NCBI RefSeq assembly: GCF_004027225.2
Contig: NC_044290.2
Coordinates: forward strand, 5,596,906-5,660,905
From: Strigops habroptila
Lineage: Eukaryota > Chordata > Aves > Psittaciformes > Psittacidae
Direction of reading: 5' to 3'
Length of the DNA: 64,000 bases
Part shown: piece by piece, positions 40,999 through 58,755 of the stretch
How positions within the stretch are numbered: the stretch's first letter is position 1
Layout of the letters: each line of letters begins with the position of its first letter
The notes under the pieces: model-generated
The model's input: only the letters and a program-made list of their open reading frames with translations
Databases searched by the model: none
Told to the model about the DNA's origin: nothing
Made by a program: the position numbers and the translations under genes

Positions 40999-43900
40999 TC
41001 CCAAAGCAGGGAGGATGTGTTGCATTTGGGATCCATGCTGTGATGCTTTTTAGTGCCCAGTTGTGTCTCTGTGAATCCACACATGCCCAACACCAGGCAT
41101 CTGGGCAGTGGGTGCTCTGTGGACGCTTGTGCCATCTGCTTGGGCTTACCTGTGTGTTCAGGGCTGTTGCTGTGTCCTTGTGTGCCTGAATGTGTCTATC
41201 CATGGTGTCAGGTATTACAGTTGCCACAAAAGGTAGGAGCAGGTGAATAAAGTAGCTGTTATCAAGTGCTGCAAGGATCTGCAGGGAAGCTCCTGCTGTG
41301 GGGGGTCAGCAGCATCAGAGCCCTGTTCTGTGGGATGCCCTCTGCCTGGCTCTCCAAGCCCAAGATGGGCATGTATCCCCTGAATGATGTGTACTCCACT
41401 GTCCAAACTTCATCATCCAAGACAGAGACACGGACCTCATGGAATATAGTCAGATGCACTCTGCTTGTGCCTGCCCTGGGTTACCAGCTCCCCTGTTCCC
41501 AAATGCCACAGAGATCGCAGTCCCTGAAACACCTTGATGCAGTGAAAGTGCAGAACGTTGAGTTTCTCCTGCTGCCAGAGTGCCTTAAGCACGGCCATTA
41601 TGTTATAAGGACTTTCCCAACAGGAGAAAAAAGCAAACTTGGTGTTCTAGAAGCAGAGGACACCCTCTGTTTGTATCCCACTGACTGCCATGGTCCCCAG
41701 CATAGCACAAACCCTTGGAGCCAAAGCACTGCTGTGGCACAGGGTTGCTGCACGCTTTGCTGTCTGAGGTCTTCACTTGTCAAAATGCCATCAGACAGCA
41801 GGGAAATCTTTATTCCCAAAGAAATCCACCTTCTCCCACAAAGATCTGCTGCACAGGTCAAGGTGGAGCCAGGCAGCTACAGCCAAACTCCTTGCAGGCT
41901 CCTCGCTGGGCACTTGTATGGATCAGCCTGCTCCTGTCCGTGCCCATTAGTCATTCCCTGCATGGGCTTTTCTTTGCAGAAGTATTTGGAGGATGACTGC
42001 TCTCCCTACAAATGCCCATATTTGCTTCCAAATTTGGACGCAAATGTAAAATCCTCCCTTAGTCATTTGCACTCTCATTTTTCATGGACTTTCTGACTCG
42101 AGCACATTCATTTTAAGGTGTCCTTAATACAAAATGATTAAGCAAGAAGGGGTTGATTCATAACTATGCAAGCATGGGTTGCCTGAAAGCAGAGGCTTGA
42201 TTTATAGCTCAGCTAGGTGAGTTTTATGCTTGAGACACTTTTAATTTCAAGGGCTCAATAATATGATTTGGCTCTGGGATGGGGCTCTGATTTTCCTTGT
42301 GAGAAAGTATCTCACTCAGTTGAGGGTAAAAAGCAGGATACCTGGCCACTGAATCCCAGGGGTTTAAGCAGAGAAGAGCTGCTGCTGCTGTGTTCTGGGG
42401 AAGGCAGGCAGGTGGGACATGCCTCAGCTCTCCAGTCATCATCTCCTTTAGAGAAACAGCAGCCTTGATCCTTGTCAAGCCATGAAGTCACCTATTTCCA
42501 AGGAAAAGGACAATCCCAGGGAAAGAGATTCTGAATGTTTAATGTGGATACAAACCAGTATTGTGAAGAGAGAGTCCTGTGAACTGCAATTCTTGCAGGG
42601 CTCCTTCCTCCTGTCCAAGTAATCAAGAATCACTTTCTGCTCTGGCCATGAGCCATCTTTACTTCAAGTGTTTGTGGGGTGCCCATGTGCCTCATACAGA
42701 GCTGGGGCTGGTAGGTATTACCACAGTGTGATAAACACTGAAGATCTGGGCACAGAACAGGCTGCCTTTAGCTTTGAGAAGGGAATTGATTTTCTTTCCT
42801 TCGCTGGTGCTGGCCTATGGCCTTGCAGGTTGTCCTGCAGAACACGTCCATTGAGTCCCAAGTCTAAAAGCTTCCAACGTAGTGTCACGCCTGCTAAAAA
42901 AGAGACCTCAAACTTGGGGCTGAAGACCAAGGATTCAGGGTTCACCCCAGTTGCTGTTGTGGTGGGAGGAGGGCAGAACACTAGCATCACCAATGCTGGT
43001 ATTCAAAGCCATTCGTGTCCAGTGGTGACAACAGGTCACAGGAGAGAGGAAATCATTCTTGCTACTTTTTTAGGTACTTACCCCACCAAATCCAACCTCC
43101 ATGTTACACACATACAGCCCCATGCCTGGAGAGAGAACAGCAGCCATGAGATATGCCTGGGCCACAGTGTTTGCCATGCTGGAGGATGAGGATGAAGACG
43201 AGGGTGCTGCAGTCTCTGCATGGATGGGGATGTGGGATGTCAGCTGGGTGAGGCTGCAGTGTGCAAACTGCAGTCCTGCCTCCTAAAAATGAAACCCAAG
43301 GCCTGGATAACAGGTTAGTTGTTTTGTGGATATCCTAAAATCATGGAAGAGCACGTCGAGGTGGGAGTGAGGGCAGGGGAAAGCAGCTAAATGCAACGAC
43401 AAGTCCTGTTGATATATCTCAAGCCAGAAACTTCGACGTTGCCAAAAACTACACTGGGGATGTTTGTACTCGATGTCTCTCAGTGAGACCACCCCAGTAG
43501 AGGGGCTGAACCGTTTGCTTGGAGCACAAGGAGTGAGGAGCAACTGCAGAACCAGGTCGTGATGGATTTGGGAGTTCATGGGGAGGAACAGACCTGATGA
43601 GGGCTGGGGGATTTGAAAGTGTGGTCTGCACTGAAATACCACCAAGCAGGTGACAGCTATTCTTCACCCACCACCAAAATCAGCCAGACCCAGTGCTGCA
43701 AGTAGGAGGCTTAGGAAAGACCTGATGGAGTTGGGTCCTTCCCAAGGACCTTCCCAACGCACCTGCTGCTGGGCACGGGGCTGAAACGCTTTAAATCAAG
43801 AGTTTACTCCCTAAAATCTGAGTCTGTTTGAGGAGACAACCCTGCGGCTGGTCCCACACACACATAGCTGGGAATGAACTTGCTTTTTACTTACTTTTTC

Positions 43901-44850
43901 CAGCTCAAGCGTTGCTCACACCACCCTGTAACACCAGGGAGGTGAAATCATGTTCCCTTTATATCCTCGCTTGGCCCCAGAAAGCTCGGAGGGAGCACTA
44001 ACGGAAGGAGAGGCGGGTTTGGTTATTGTTTTCCTCTTTGTCACCCCTCCGGGCAGCCGCAGCCAGGGGTGACACCCAGCGTGACACCCTCCCCATTGCG
44101 GTCCCATGCTCGCATGGGATGTGCGGGTTGCTCCTGGCCCTTCCCACATCGCAGGATTGATCCTCGGAGGCGTTTCCAACCAGCCCTTCCAGAAAACTTT
44201 CCTTGCTCCGTTTTTACTTACTTAATGAATTAAAAGAAAAAAGCATAAGAGCTCCCTCTGCCGCCACACGGGTTTAGGTGGGAGAAGCATGGAAAGAAGT
44301 CTGTGTTGTGCAGAGGCTGTCTGGGCTGAAAGGACCTTACACCAGGGTCAGCGCAGCAGTGCTGCTCCAGATGTTTGCTGATGGTGGCCTTAACCACAAG
44401 GGAGATTAAGAGGTTTTTGTCCAGAGGTGCTAAGGGAAGGCTTGATTTTATATCCCAGGCTGGTAAATCCCCAGGGAATGTTGCACTTCCCACTGAGCCA
44501 GAAGCAGAGAGAAAAGCCCCATGGGGATGTTATCAATCCTGCGCTTTCCTCCCACTGTGCTGAGGCTGCTCTTGCAGCAGCTGGGAGTGGTGGGATTTGG
44601 GGTGTCCCACTAGCAGCTGCTGTAGAAGAGCTTGGGGGGACCAGCCCATGTGTAGCTTGTGATGGCTGCTGAAGGCACCAGACCTCAGATGTCGGGGCCA
44701 GATCCCCCAAGCTGCAACCACGCTCCTGCCCCAGCTACTACCCAGACCTCACTATCATGATCCGGTCCTGAGCTGGGGATGGAAGATGGAACAGGACCGA
44801 AACAAAGTCCCCATCCCCTCCTTTCTCCAGTCCAGATCCTAATATTAAAC

Positions 44851-45007
44851 CAGGGAATGGCACAGGTTGCCCAGAGAAGTGGTAGATGCCCCATCCCTGG
44901 AAGGAAAGTCAAGTCCTGAGCAACCTGATCTAGTTGAAGATGTCCCTGTCATTAGATTGGACTAGATGAGCTTTAAAGGTCCCATCCAACCCAATCTATT
45001 CTATGAC
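44851..45007 (+). mobile_element. CR1 LINE 3' end
   Basis: Contains ggcacaggttgcccagagaa, gatgccccatccctggaagg, ctagatgagctttaaaggtc and catccaacccaatctattct, the CR1 tail order. The final array is reduced to one ATTCTATGA unit. It is more diverged than the 36.8 and 52.9 kb copies. Confidence 0.85.
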
Positions 45008-45649
45008 AACCCTGCAGTCTAAACCATGAGAAATCAAGGGCTCACATCCCCAAGAGCTGTGCAAAAGGGTGTCCAGATTTTTCCTCACCCAAAGAGATTT
45101 TAGGTGAGGTTTTGGGTCGGGATCTCTGTCTACAGCTGCCCTTGGGCACCTCCAGCCCAGTGGGCTCCCGGATGCTGGGAAGTGGGTGTGGAAGTTCACA
45201 AGACCAGAGGCAGTTTTTGGTGGGCAATTCAAATTCCTTCTGAAACAGAGTCCAGATGTGAGGGAGTGCTCCAACCAAAGCAAATTATAACCCAGCTATT
45301 AAAAGAAACTTATATGGCATTTTAAACCTTACACAGCAGAGGGGACATGACAAGCGTGGAAGGTCCATGGCTAGAAGCTCTAACGGGGGGGAAGTCATAC
45401 AAACCATCAGAAAAGGGCTGGACTCAACATTAGTACGCTCAGTAGGAAACCATGAGTAACCATCTCAACAGCTAAACCCTCCTTTAATCTGGAAACATAA
45501 CAGTAGGCAAAGGCAAGTGAGTATGTCCTGTGGCAGAAGAGCTGAATGACTCATGTGCTCCAGCGGTTACTATGGAGTTGTTTACGCATTGCTTTGTGAT
45601 TGAGAGAGAAAAATCAAGCTAAAGAACTCGCCCAAAATGAACTAAATAG

Positions 45650-46000
45650 AAGGAGGTTTGCACAAGCTGGCAACACGAAGAGGAGGAACTCAGCAGGCTC
45701 CTTCTAGGAGGAGTCCAAAGTATTTAGGGATGAACTCACTGAACCACCAAGCCAAAGCGACTGCTTCTGGTGCCAGATGGGTGGAAGGTGGCAAGTGTGA
45801 TACTGGGGCTTGGGGTTTTTTAAGGATTCTGGGAGGAATATGAGGAACAACAGAGCAGAAAATGCAACTCCTCTGTTGAGCAAACTCTTCAGACTTCCAT
45901 AGATCAGGATTCACAGAGATAATAGCTGAAGAACATCAATATGGCTTTTGCCAAGGGAAGTTCCACCTGACTATGCTTCCGTTCCCAGACTCCATTAGAG
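45650..46000 (+). mobile_element. Old CR1-like LINE fragment (coding part)
   Basis: Phrases such as tgggtggaaggtggcaagtg, gggttttttaaggattctgg and gaacatcaatatggcttttg, then ccaagggaagttccacctga, appear in the order seen in old amniote CR1/L3-type reverse-transcriptase regions. Those correspond to a WKVAsV-like block, an LKDSG-like block and an HQYGFxKG-like block. The frame is interrupted. It probably belongs with the fragment at 46555-46668. Confidence 0.5.
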
Positions 46001-46554
46001 GGAAACCAAACTATCCTCCCTTCCATCTCTGGGGCTCCAGAAACCTCCGGGATTTAAGCCATACCCACCTTTTGGGTAAATCACTGCCTGCTGGCCCTTG
46101 AAGTGTGCAGAGCTCATTATTCAGAAACAGAAAGGAAGCAGGATAACACAGAAAACCCCTTCTGCTTTTACCTGCAGATATAAAATCTGCTCGTTGGATG
46201 CTTCACTATGCTCTGAAAGCCCAGAGGATAGCTATAACACTTACAGAGTGCTGTAGGATTCTGCCTTTAGGAGAGTCAAAATGAACTCTTTTTCCATGAA
46301 TTTCAACTTGGCCAACTCTGTGCAGAGCCCTCACAGACCTGTCACAGAGGATGCTGCTTATCAGCAGCATAAAACATGCCTAGCAGAGATCCTGCTCTTC
46401 CATCTCCCCAGTGCATCATTAAAAATTGAAACCCAGGCATGCAGGATGTTGTAACAAAGACACACAAAGTCCTGGGCTTGCAGGAGCCTGCCCCTCCAAA
46501 GAAACCCTCTTGCTACAAAGATTAGTGGATGCTGAGCCTGGGCTTAAACAGGCG

Positions 46555-46668
46555 CCTGTGTTAACCTGTGGAACTCTCTGCCACAGGACACCACAAATAC
46601 TTGCTGAGGGTGTGGGCTCAGAAAGGAATCGATCAAACTAATGGCAGCAAAATCCATCAGGTGTCATA
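46555..46668 (+). mobile_element. Old CR1-like LINE 3' fragment
   Basis: gttaacctgtggaactctct followed by gccacaggacacca and a distal aaatccatcaggtgtcata block resembles the 3' end of old amniote CR1 elements (ggaactcnttgccacaggat ... aaatccatcaaggg). It has the same orientation as, and probably the same insertion as, the piece at 45650-46000. Confidence 0.5.
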
Positions 46669-48032
46669 GAGGGAGCCACGAACCTGTGGAGGTACAAAAG
46701 GTGTTCCTGAAAACCTGGCTGTGAGTTTGCCATTTCCACACAGTCTTTGCAAGGCACACAGAGACAAACCTTGGGTTTGACAGGTTTGGTCTGACCCAGA
46801 GATGCATTCTCACAGGTTCAAGACACAGCTGGAAGCACACATAACGTGCTGCGAGCAGAGGAAGAGCCTGTCCTCAAGCACCCAAAGGCAATGCTTCCCT
46901 CTGAGAAACAGGAGTGGAATTCAAGCAGCTGAGCACTGCAGCCTGTGGCAGAGCAGGAGAAACCAGCACAGCATGTCCCCAGCATCAGCTGCCCCGAGCC
47001 ATGTGCTGGCATTGGAGGAGATAGGAAGGAACCCAGTTTGCTTTAGGCACACACACAGGCAGATAATGATGGGCCCATATGTCCTCCGTGGTATAAAAAT
47101 GCTGCTATCAGTAAAACTGAAATAGCATTTCCTTTCTCTCTTCCCTTCGCCTGTCTTACCAGGGCAGTGGGGAGGCTCTCTTTGCTGGGGGTTTTGCAGG
47201 GTGGGGAGGGATGCCTGCTCCCATCTTGGGGCTGTTTGCACAGAAAGGCAGGAGGGAAGCGAGAAATTCCTTCCTGGAAGCAGCACTGGGTGCTGGCCAG
47301 CATCCACCCTCCTCGCCTGCATCCCCACTCCCTTTGGTCTTCCCAAAGGTCACTCTTCATTAGTCACTGCAGCTTTTTGTTTAGGAAATACCAGTTGGGA
47401 TGTCCTGTCCCATGTGAGCAGGGCTGACCGTGGCCTCTGCCAAGCAACTACAATAGACCTTTCCCTGCAGCCCTCCCGGCCCGGCAAGCCTCCAAGAAAT
47501 TCATGGATGAAAGGCAGACAGGCTCCAAGAGCCCAGGGCCAGGTTGTCCATGCACACCCAGCATCCCCCCTCCACCCTTCCCTATGATTCTCCCCCCAGG
47601 GCAGGGAGCAGCACAGAGGGAAGAGATGCTCCAGACAGGGCAAAGCTGCCTCTAAAGCTCTGGATGTTTGAGAATATCCAGATGCATCTCAGTAATGCAG
47701 TGAAGCACAGGACCAGGAAAAGCATTGCTTCTGCCCCTGAATTCAGGTGCCATCCCTGGGGACTCCAGCACCCAGGTGGCTGCACAGCACAGGGCCATGG
47801 CTGGTGAGGACAAACCAAGGCTGCCCTGTGGCAGCAGGAGAGAACAGGTCCTGGCTGTGGCCAAAGAGCAACAGAGCAGCTCATCCCTAGCACACAAGGG
47901 AAGGATGTGGCTTTGTGCACCCCAAAGCAGACAGCAAGTGTCCACCAGGGCCTATTCTGTCCCCAGCTCTGCAATCAAAGCTCCCCACTGGCCCAAAACA
48001 CTGTCCTCCAAGGACATTCTCAGAATGTTCTT

Positions 48033-48082
48033 CCTGTTAAATAAGGATGATTTCAAGCCTGTTAAATAAGGGTGGTTTCAAG
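48033..48082. repeat. Tandem duplication, 2 x 25 bp
   Basis: Units 48033-48057 and 48058-48082 both read cctgttaaataagg followed by (a/g)tg(a/g)tttcaag and differ at two positions. This is a recent head-to-tail duplication in non-coding sequence. Confidence 0.85.
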
Positions 48083-50426
48083 CCCATCTTTCAGCTGTGC
48101 TTGCAACACCCAACGCATACTTTGCTATTTCAGAGCAAAGAGTATTTTATTATTCTTGGAGTATTTCTGCTTCTGTAAACCCTGAAAGTTCAGCCACCAC
48201 CCAGGTCTGAGGTGGGGCCACCATTACACAGCTAATGCTCAAGGAATTGGCTTAGTGTGGATTCCAGAGGCTTGTGGAAAATAGCACATTCAGAGAATTT
48301 CCCCATGCCGTGGCAACTCCCACTTCCTGCTCCACAGGAAAGCCCAGCACAGTGTGAGTAAAAAATCAAACAAGACTCACACCCAACTGGGGCAGTGATA
48401 AGAAATTTGGTTCTGATCCATGTAGAGAAATGCACTAAACTGCCAGCTTCTCAGGAGCTCAAAAGACTGAACGTTTGCCAAAAGGCTAAAAATAAGCCAA
48501 AGAGGGCTATATTTAAAGGCACGTACTAATAAATGCCTCTGTCCTTGATGAAATAAACTGCAACTTTCCAACAGTTTAGGGGGAGTTTTGGCAGCAGGAG
48601 AATAAACAGTCAGCCCAAAGCTTTCAACACATCTTAAAATTACCTCGTGGCTGAAGCTGTGCTGGAGGCAGTGCTGTCCTTCCGACGGCAGCATCAAACT
48701 GGGGCTCGTTGGACTGCAGCAAAAGGGATTCCCATTGAGCTTGTGTGTCCCCGGGTGGCTGCAGCAGCACCTTCACTTCCATGATTGGCTTAATTTTGCC
48801 TGCTCACATCCATTCCTTAGAAATAAATCATCTCTTCCACATAAACGGGGACCAGAAGCTCCCGCTATGTGGTGGCACAAGCATTTACAGCAGCGTGCTG
48901 CCACCTGCCAGGGGGAACTGGGCAGAGGGGACCTCTGAGAAGCATCTCAGCCACTCCAAGATGAGCCTTATAGTGACAGTTGTTGCACTATAACCACTCC
49001 AGCACACTGACAAAGAAAGTGTTCACACAGGGAAAACTGTTCAAGACCTCTGTGCCCAAACCAGCACTGTTTAACCTGACAAGTAACCCTTGTTAAAGCT
49101 ACATTACAAGAGCACAGTGTACGGATAGAGCTCAGCCATGAATCACAGGAGGGATATCTGGTCTGGTTAAACAAAGCATTATTTTAATTTCAAGATTTTA
49201 TAAATACATATTTACAAAAGGAAGGTTTCAATCTGAAGAGTTCCACAAATGTACAGCTCCCAAGTATTGCTACAGTACAGGGAGAGAAATCATGTCAATG
49301 CAATCCCATGATTTACAATACCCATTATTCAAAACACATTCTTCATTTAAAATACCTCATCCAAAGTTGGGGAAGTACAATCTGCCTTGAACAAAATCAC
49401 ATGACAAGAAGGAACTGACCCTTTCACACACCTTTTCACACAAAAACACACCACTTTCCGCCATCTAAGTGAACACTGCAAGCCAACATTTCACGACCCT
49501 ACAAAAGGCTTTTTTTCCTAGCTCATGGACTCCTTGGGGCACATGGCTTAAGGACAGCATACTGTATGGATTCCAGGAATGTAAAACCCTGTCAGTCACA
49601 TTCCCTGCGACCCTGTGCTGAGGGGCTAGTGGGGAAACTGCAGATCACATCACCCTACATCATTATGGCCAGAGAAAGAGACCTGTAGCACCAAACACGT
49701 GCTACCACACAGCATGTGTGTCAGATGCATCCCTTCAACAGCGTTAGACAACAACTGCTCCCAAATTCACTCTCTGAAATTGCGCAGGCAACCTTCCTCA
49801 GAAACTGGTTTTCCTCTTGCTACACTCTCCATATAGGTAGAAGAGGGATTTCCCATAAATCCAGGGGTTTAAGATGTTACTGAGACTTCCAGGAATGCTC
49901 CAGGTAAATAAAAGACCGGAGCTGCTCAGAAGTCACTTTCTGCAGTTTCCACGAGGCTTTAATAACCCTCTCACTAGGCCAACAGCAGTATTTCCTTTAG
50001 ATGTCCTTCACTGCAACCATTCCTTCACCTCAGCACCATTCAGATCACAGAATGAGAGCGCTGTGGAGCCAAAAGAGCACTATCTAAACTCTGTAACAGA
50101 AGCAGCAGTGACCTTCAAGAACAAAATGCAGCAATGTCCACAACTGAAACTATCTGAGACACCAACTGCTGGAGGAGTTGGGGGAGTTCTTGGGTAACAG
50201 AAGGCTTGGCTTGTGCATGGTTTTTCTGAAGAAGGATGTCCAGCAATTTTCTCTTAACTCATCCAGTAGTTCTAAACCTGTATGAGAGCCACCTAGGATA
50301 GTTATTAATTTAAAGTTTAGGCAAATTAATTCTAACTAATCAAACTAAAAAAAGGACTTAAACACAAACTGCTAGTGGAAAATCGAATATAAGCTGCTAG
50401 GAGTGTTAACCTGAAGTCTTGCACAG

Positions 50427-50432
50427 TTTATT
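50427..50432 (-). terminator. Candidate TVP23B polyadenylation signal
   Basis: The minus strand carries AATAAA about 110 nt after the TVP23B stop codon. It would give a short 3' UTR. Other, longer 3' ends cannot be excluded. Confidence 0.4.
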
Positions 50433-50540
50433 TACTTCTTTTAATTCACACCTCATGTATGCAGCTCCCAAACCTCATGGTCAGAGCAACGTTCCCTTGT
50501 TGTTCACTACTTTGAATCTGGGTTGAGGCTTCTGCCACAC

Positions 50541-55707
<5,167 letters not shown>

Positions 55708-55881
55708 GGCCGGAGCTTCCTCGCTTCCGCCTGCCGCGCCGCGTCACCGCGGCGGAGCCAATCGCGGCACGCCCCGCTCCGGCCACGCGTGCGCGCTGGC
55801 GGGGCGCAAGACGTGGTGGCTCCGCTCCCGCGCCGCCCGTCAGCGCTGTGGTGGCGGTTATGGCGGCTCAGGCTGTGTCGG

Positions 55882-56105
55882 GTTAAAGCCGTTCCCCCTT
55901 GTCCTGTCCTTATATCCCCTGTCCAAAGCCCCTCTCCAGGTTTCCTGGAGCCCCTTTAGGCATTGGAGCTGCTCTAAGGTCTCCCCTGAAGGAGCCTTCT
56001 CTTCTCCAGGCTGACCCAGCCCAGCTCTCTCAGCCTGTCCCCAGAGCAGAGCTGCTCCAGCCCTCGCAGCATCTCTGTGGTCCTCCCTGCTCCTGGAGCA
56101 GATCA
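55882..56105 (-). mobile_element. CR1 LINE fragment abutting the TVP23B promoter
   Basis: In minus orientation it reads through CR1 blocks: ctggagcagctctgctctgg, gacaggctgagagagctggg, ctggagaagagaaggctcct, gaccttagagcagctccaat and cctggagaggggctttggac, ending in a ggacaagggggaacggcttt block. The usual CR1 3' terminus is missing, so this is an internal fragment. Its edge coincides with the end of the CpG island, about 175 bp upstream of the TVP23B ATG. Confidence 0.9.
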
Positions 56106-58160
56106 AAACCAAACAAAACCAACTCTATACCCTAGAAAATGTGATAGAAAAGACTCAAAGTAGAGCAGTGTTTGTAGAACAAGGGAAGCCTGAGCAGCCA
56201 CACTGAAAGTGGAAGCGTTAAGCTTTGAATTCTACAAAGGCTACAGCAAGGCACAGAGCTCGGAGGAAAAAAAACACAAGTTCACAACATCCTGATCTTA
56301 AAATTGCTCATTGCCACCATCAGCAAGGGGCAAGGGTCCCTCAGTGGCTGCAGGCTCTGAGGAAACCCATCTGCAAGCAGCTCATCTCAAACACGCTGCC
56401 TGGTGGGGTTTGTACATGAACGATGTAGGAAACATTCATTAGGAAAGAAATGAGTAAATTCACGCTACATTGAGAAAGGAGGGCGGCAAAGTTAACGATA
56501 TGGTTATTCCTTCCAGTTGTTCTTCCATCTGTTCTGGCAAGCACAGAGGAACGCAGAGGTTGCTGTGCAATGAGGCACAACATTGCTTTATTACTTGCCA
56601 CCTCTTTGAAGAATCATGACTTGACCCTGGTTGAAGCAAAAAGGGTCTCTCGCTTTCTGGATCACTCTTACCATAACCAGTTCAGGCTATAACTGCTTGC
56701 TGGGTGGATCTGGCAGCTGATGTATTCTTGAAGGACTATGTATTTAGTTCAGATTTAATTATTTTGGGGACTAGCTCATCCCTTGGTGTATTCATATGCA
56801 ATGCTTGCTTAAGTCAGCATGCCATTTCACAGGCAATCCAAAGCTATTACTGATAATACAATACTATATAAATACTTAATTTGCTTTTTATGTCCCTGCT
56901 GTTGCCTCTTTTTATTACTCTCTGGCTCCTTCACGCTGTTACATGTCAGGCACCATTCCTCTGCTGAAATACAAACACTTCTAGCTATAACCAACACTCA
57001 CAAGGCACATTTAGTTCAAAAGCGCCTGTCAAGCTATACAGACAAAATCACTGCAACATCAATACGGTATCATCACATCAGGATAAGGTTATCTACACTT
57101 TGTGGATGACAAGTACAACATTAACAGCACCTAGCTACAACAAAACTCTATTGAAACTACTCTGCCGCTGCTCAGCCCGGCTTGCTCTCTGCTTGCGGGT
57201 GCATCACATCCTGCACAAGAGCAATGCTGCCCACTGCACCCCCAGGCTGTCTCCCCTGCACACCCAAAGGTCATGCACAAAGAAAGGTCAGTTTAATTCA
57301 GAAATGAATTACTAAAGAGTAAAACTACCTCTTAGTTACCTTCATAAGTGGCTTCACATACCATGTATGACATCTTCCCAGATGTTAATTCCCTTCAAAC
57401 GCATCTCTGATGCCCAGCTTCTGGCTTTGCATCCCCTGTGCCAAACTAAAGGAGATGTCAAAAGGACTTGGTCCAGTTCTGCCTTTGTAGGTAGTTTCAC
57501 ACAACTCTTTGGCTGTAGCATCTCAAAAGAGCCTGAGAACCCACGCCTGCAGGCAGATGCTGATTTATTGACTCCAAATAGGAAGATGACACTTTAATCC
57601 TCCTCACTTCAGCACGACTAAAAAGGCATCAGACTTTCCATGGTGTTTTTCCATCAAGCTTCTCTCTTACATGCTTTTTTCCAGGGGGGTTGTTCCAAAG
57701 GGCCTCTGGCTGCAGCTGTGCTGGGCTAAGCCTGATTTCTTGTGAGAAAGTGCCATCCCATGGCTAAGAGGGAAATCCTTGCTGCTTCGAGTCTGAAAAG
57801 TAACATCAGGCAAAGCCACCTCAAACAACTTATTGTCCATTGTTAGCAATGTCTGGCTTAATCTCAGGGTTTGGGAGTTGAAGATGACATTAAAATAAGC
57901 AAACCAAAACTAACCAGACTTTAATCTCAAGCCAGAACTGCTGCCTTAGCTTACCTGTGAGCAGGAGTGTCCTCAACACAAGAGGATAACAGAGAAATTT
58001 CTGCTACGCTGGACCATATACTCACAGTTGCACAAGTAGAAAGGTGTTTGTCTTCCCAATTCAAGCTGATTTAAGTCCTGAGCATTGGTGGAAATCAAGC
58101 ATATTAAGGCATTTTATCCACAAAAATAGAGAAATAAGAAAGTAATGGTTTCTTTAAAAA
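56106..58160. other. Intergenic spacer between FBXW10 and TVP23B
   Basis: No supported gene. Frames are short and without paired splice sites or family motifs. The sequence is AT-rich and appears unique, apart from the CR1 pieces at each end. Confidence 0.6.
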
Positions 58161-58169
58161 AAAAGTTTA

Positions 58170-58550
58170 ATACAAATTAAACTTTAAGCTGCTTTCCAGC
58201 TGGGTGGCCCCAGCACATCCTGGTGCCTGGAGCTGTTCCTCCCCAGGGGCAGAACTTGGCATTTCCACTTGCGGAACTGCACCAGATCTCTCACAGCCCA
58301 CCCCTCTAGGTCCCTCTAGACAGCAGCAACAATCTGGTGCATCAGCCACCCTTCCCAGTTTAGTGTCATCTGCATCATCATCACCCATGTCATTAATTAA
58401 TGAAGATGTTAAACAGAATCAGGCCCAGTATCAACCTGTGGACTACCCCACTAGTTACTGGCCTCCAACTAGACTCATGCTGAGGTCACCGCCCTCTCAG
58501 CTCAGATGCTCAGCCAGTTTTCAGTCCACACTTCTTCAGTTTATAAATCT
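58170..58550 (-). mobile_element. Decayed CR1 reverse-transcriptase fragment
   Basis: Translated on the minus strand it follows the CR1 ORF2 order around the RT active site: an SSWRPVTSGV block, a degenerate LILGLILFNIFIND block, then DADDTKLGRVAD, where CR1 has F/YADDTKLGGVAD, and finally a GATQLESSL block. The catalytic ADD is readable, but stops and frame changes show it is dead. It lies about 200 bp below the FBXW10 stop codon. Confidence 0.85.
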
Positions 58551-58579
58551 AATCAATCCACATGAACTCTAATGAGACT

Positions 58580-58585
58580 TTTATT
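58580..58585 (-). terminator. Candidate FBXW10 polyadenylation signal
   Basis: An AATAAA on the minus strand, about 170 nt after the FBXW10 stop, just before the decayed CR1 fragment. Use of this signal is inferred from position. Confidence 0.4.
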
Positions 58586-58755
58586 ATTATTAGTCACAGT
58601 TGCACCATATGTTGAGCTGTATTCATGTCAAGCAGTGCTGTGTTTGTAGTAACAGCAGGTCTAGCATCTAGGAGAGGACTCAATCCTTTCCCTGCCTTGA
58701 GAAATAGCTGAATGTACCAATAACATTGGAAAAAACTTACTTTAATGAGGTAAGC

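Larger units (their letters stand above)
31762..50540. other. Intergenic region between CDRT4 and TVP23B
   Basis: No exon supported by splice signals or family similarity was found. Contents are CR1 fragments (34.19, 34.56, 36.76, 44.85 kb), an old CR1-like LINE (45.65-46.67 kb), a weak MIR-like stretch near 38.0 kb, a TG microsatellite (40.94 kb), a 25-bp tandem duplication (48.03 kb) and one long unassigned open frame (41.25-42.10 kb). The distal end, roughly 50.4 kb upward, is the TVP23B 3' UTR. Confidence 0.55.

Noticed and set aside
42668-43189. 173-codon plus-strand open frame
   Set aside because: No recognised domain or splice structure; length expected by chance.
45550-45575. Possible RFX X-box gttactatggagttg
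   Set aside because: Only one half-site fits well, and it is not near any recognised promoter.
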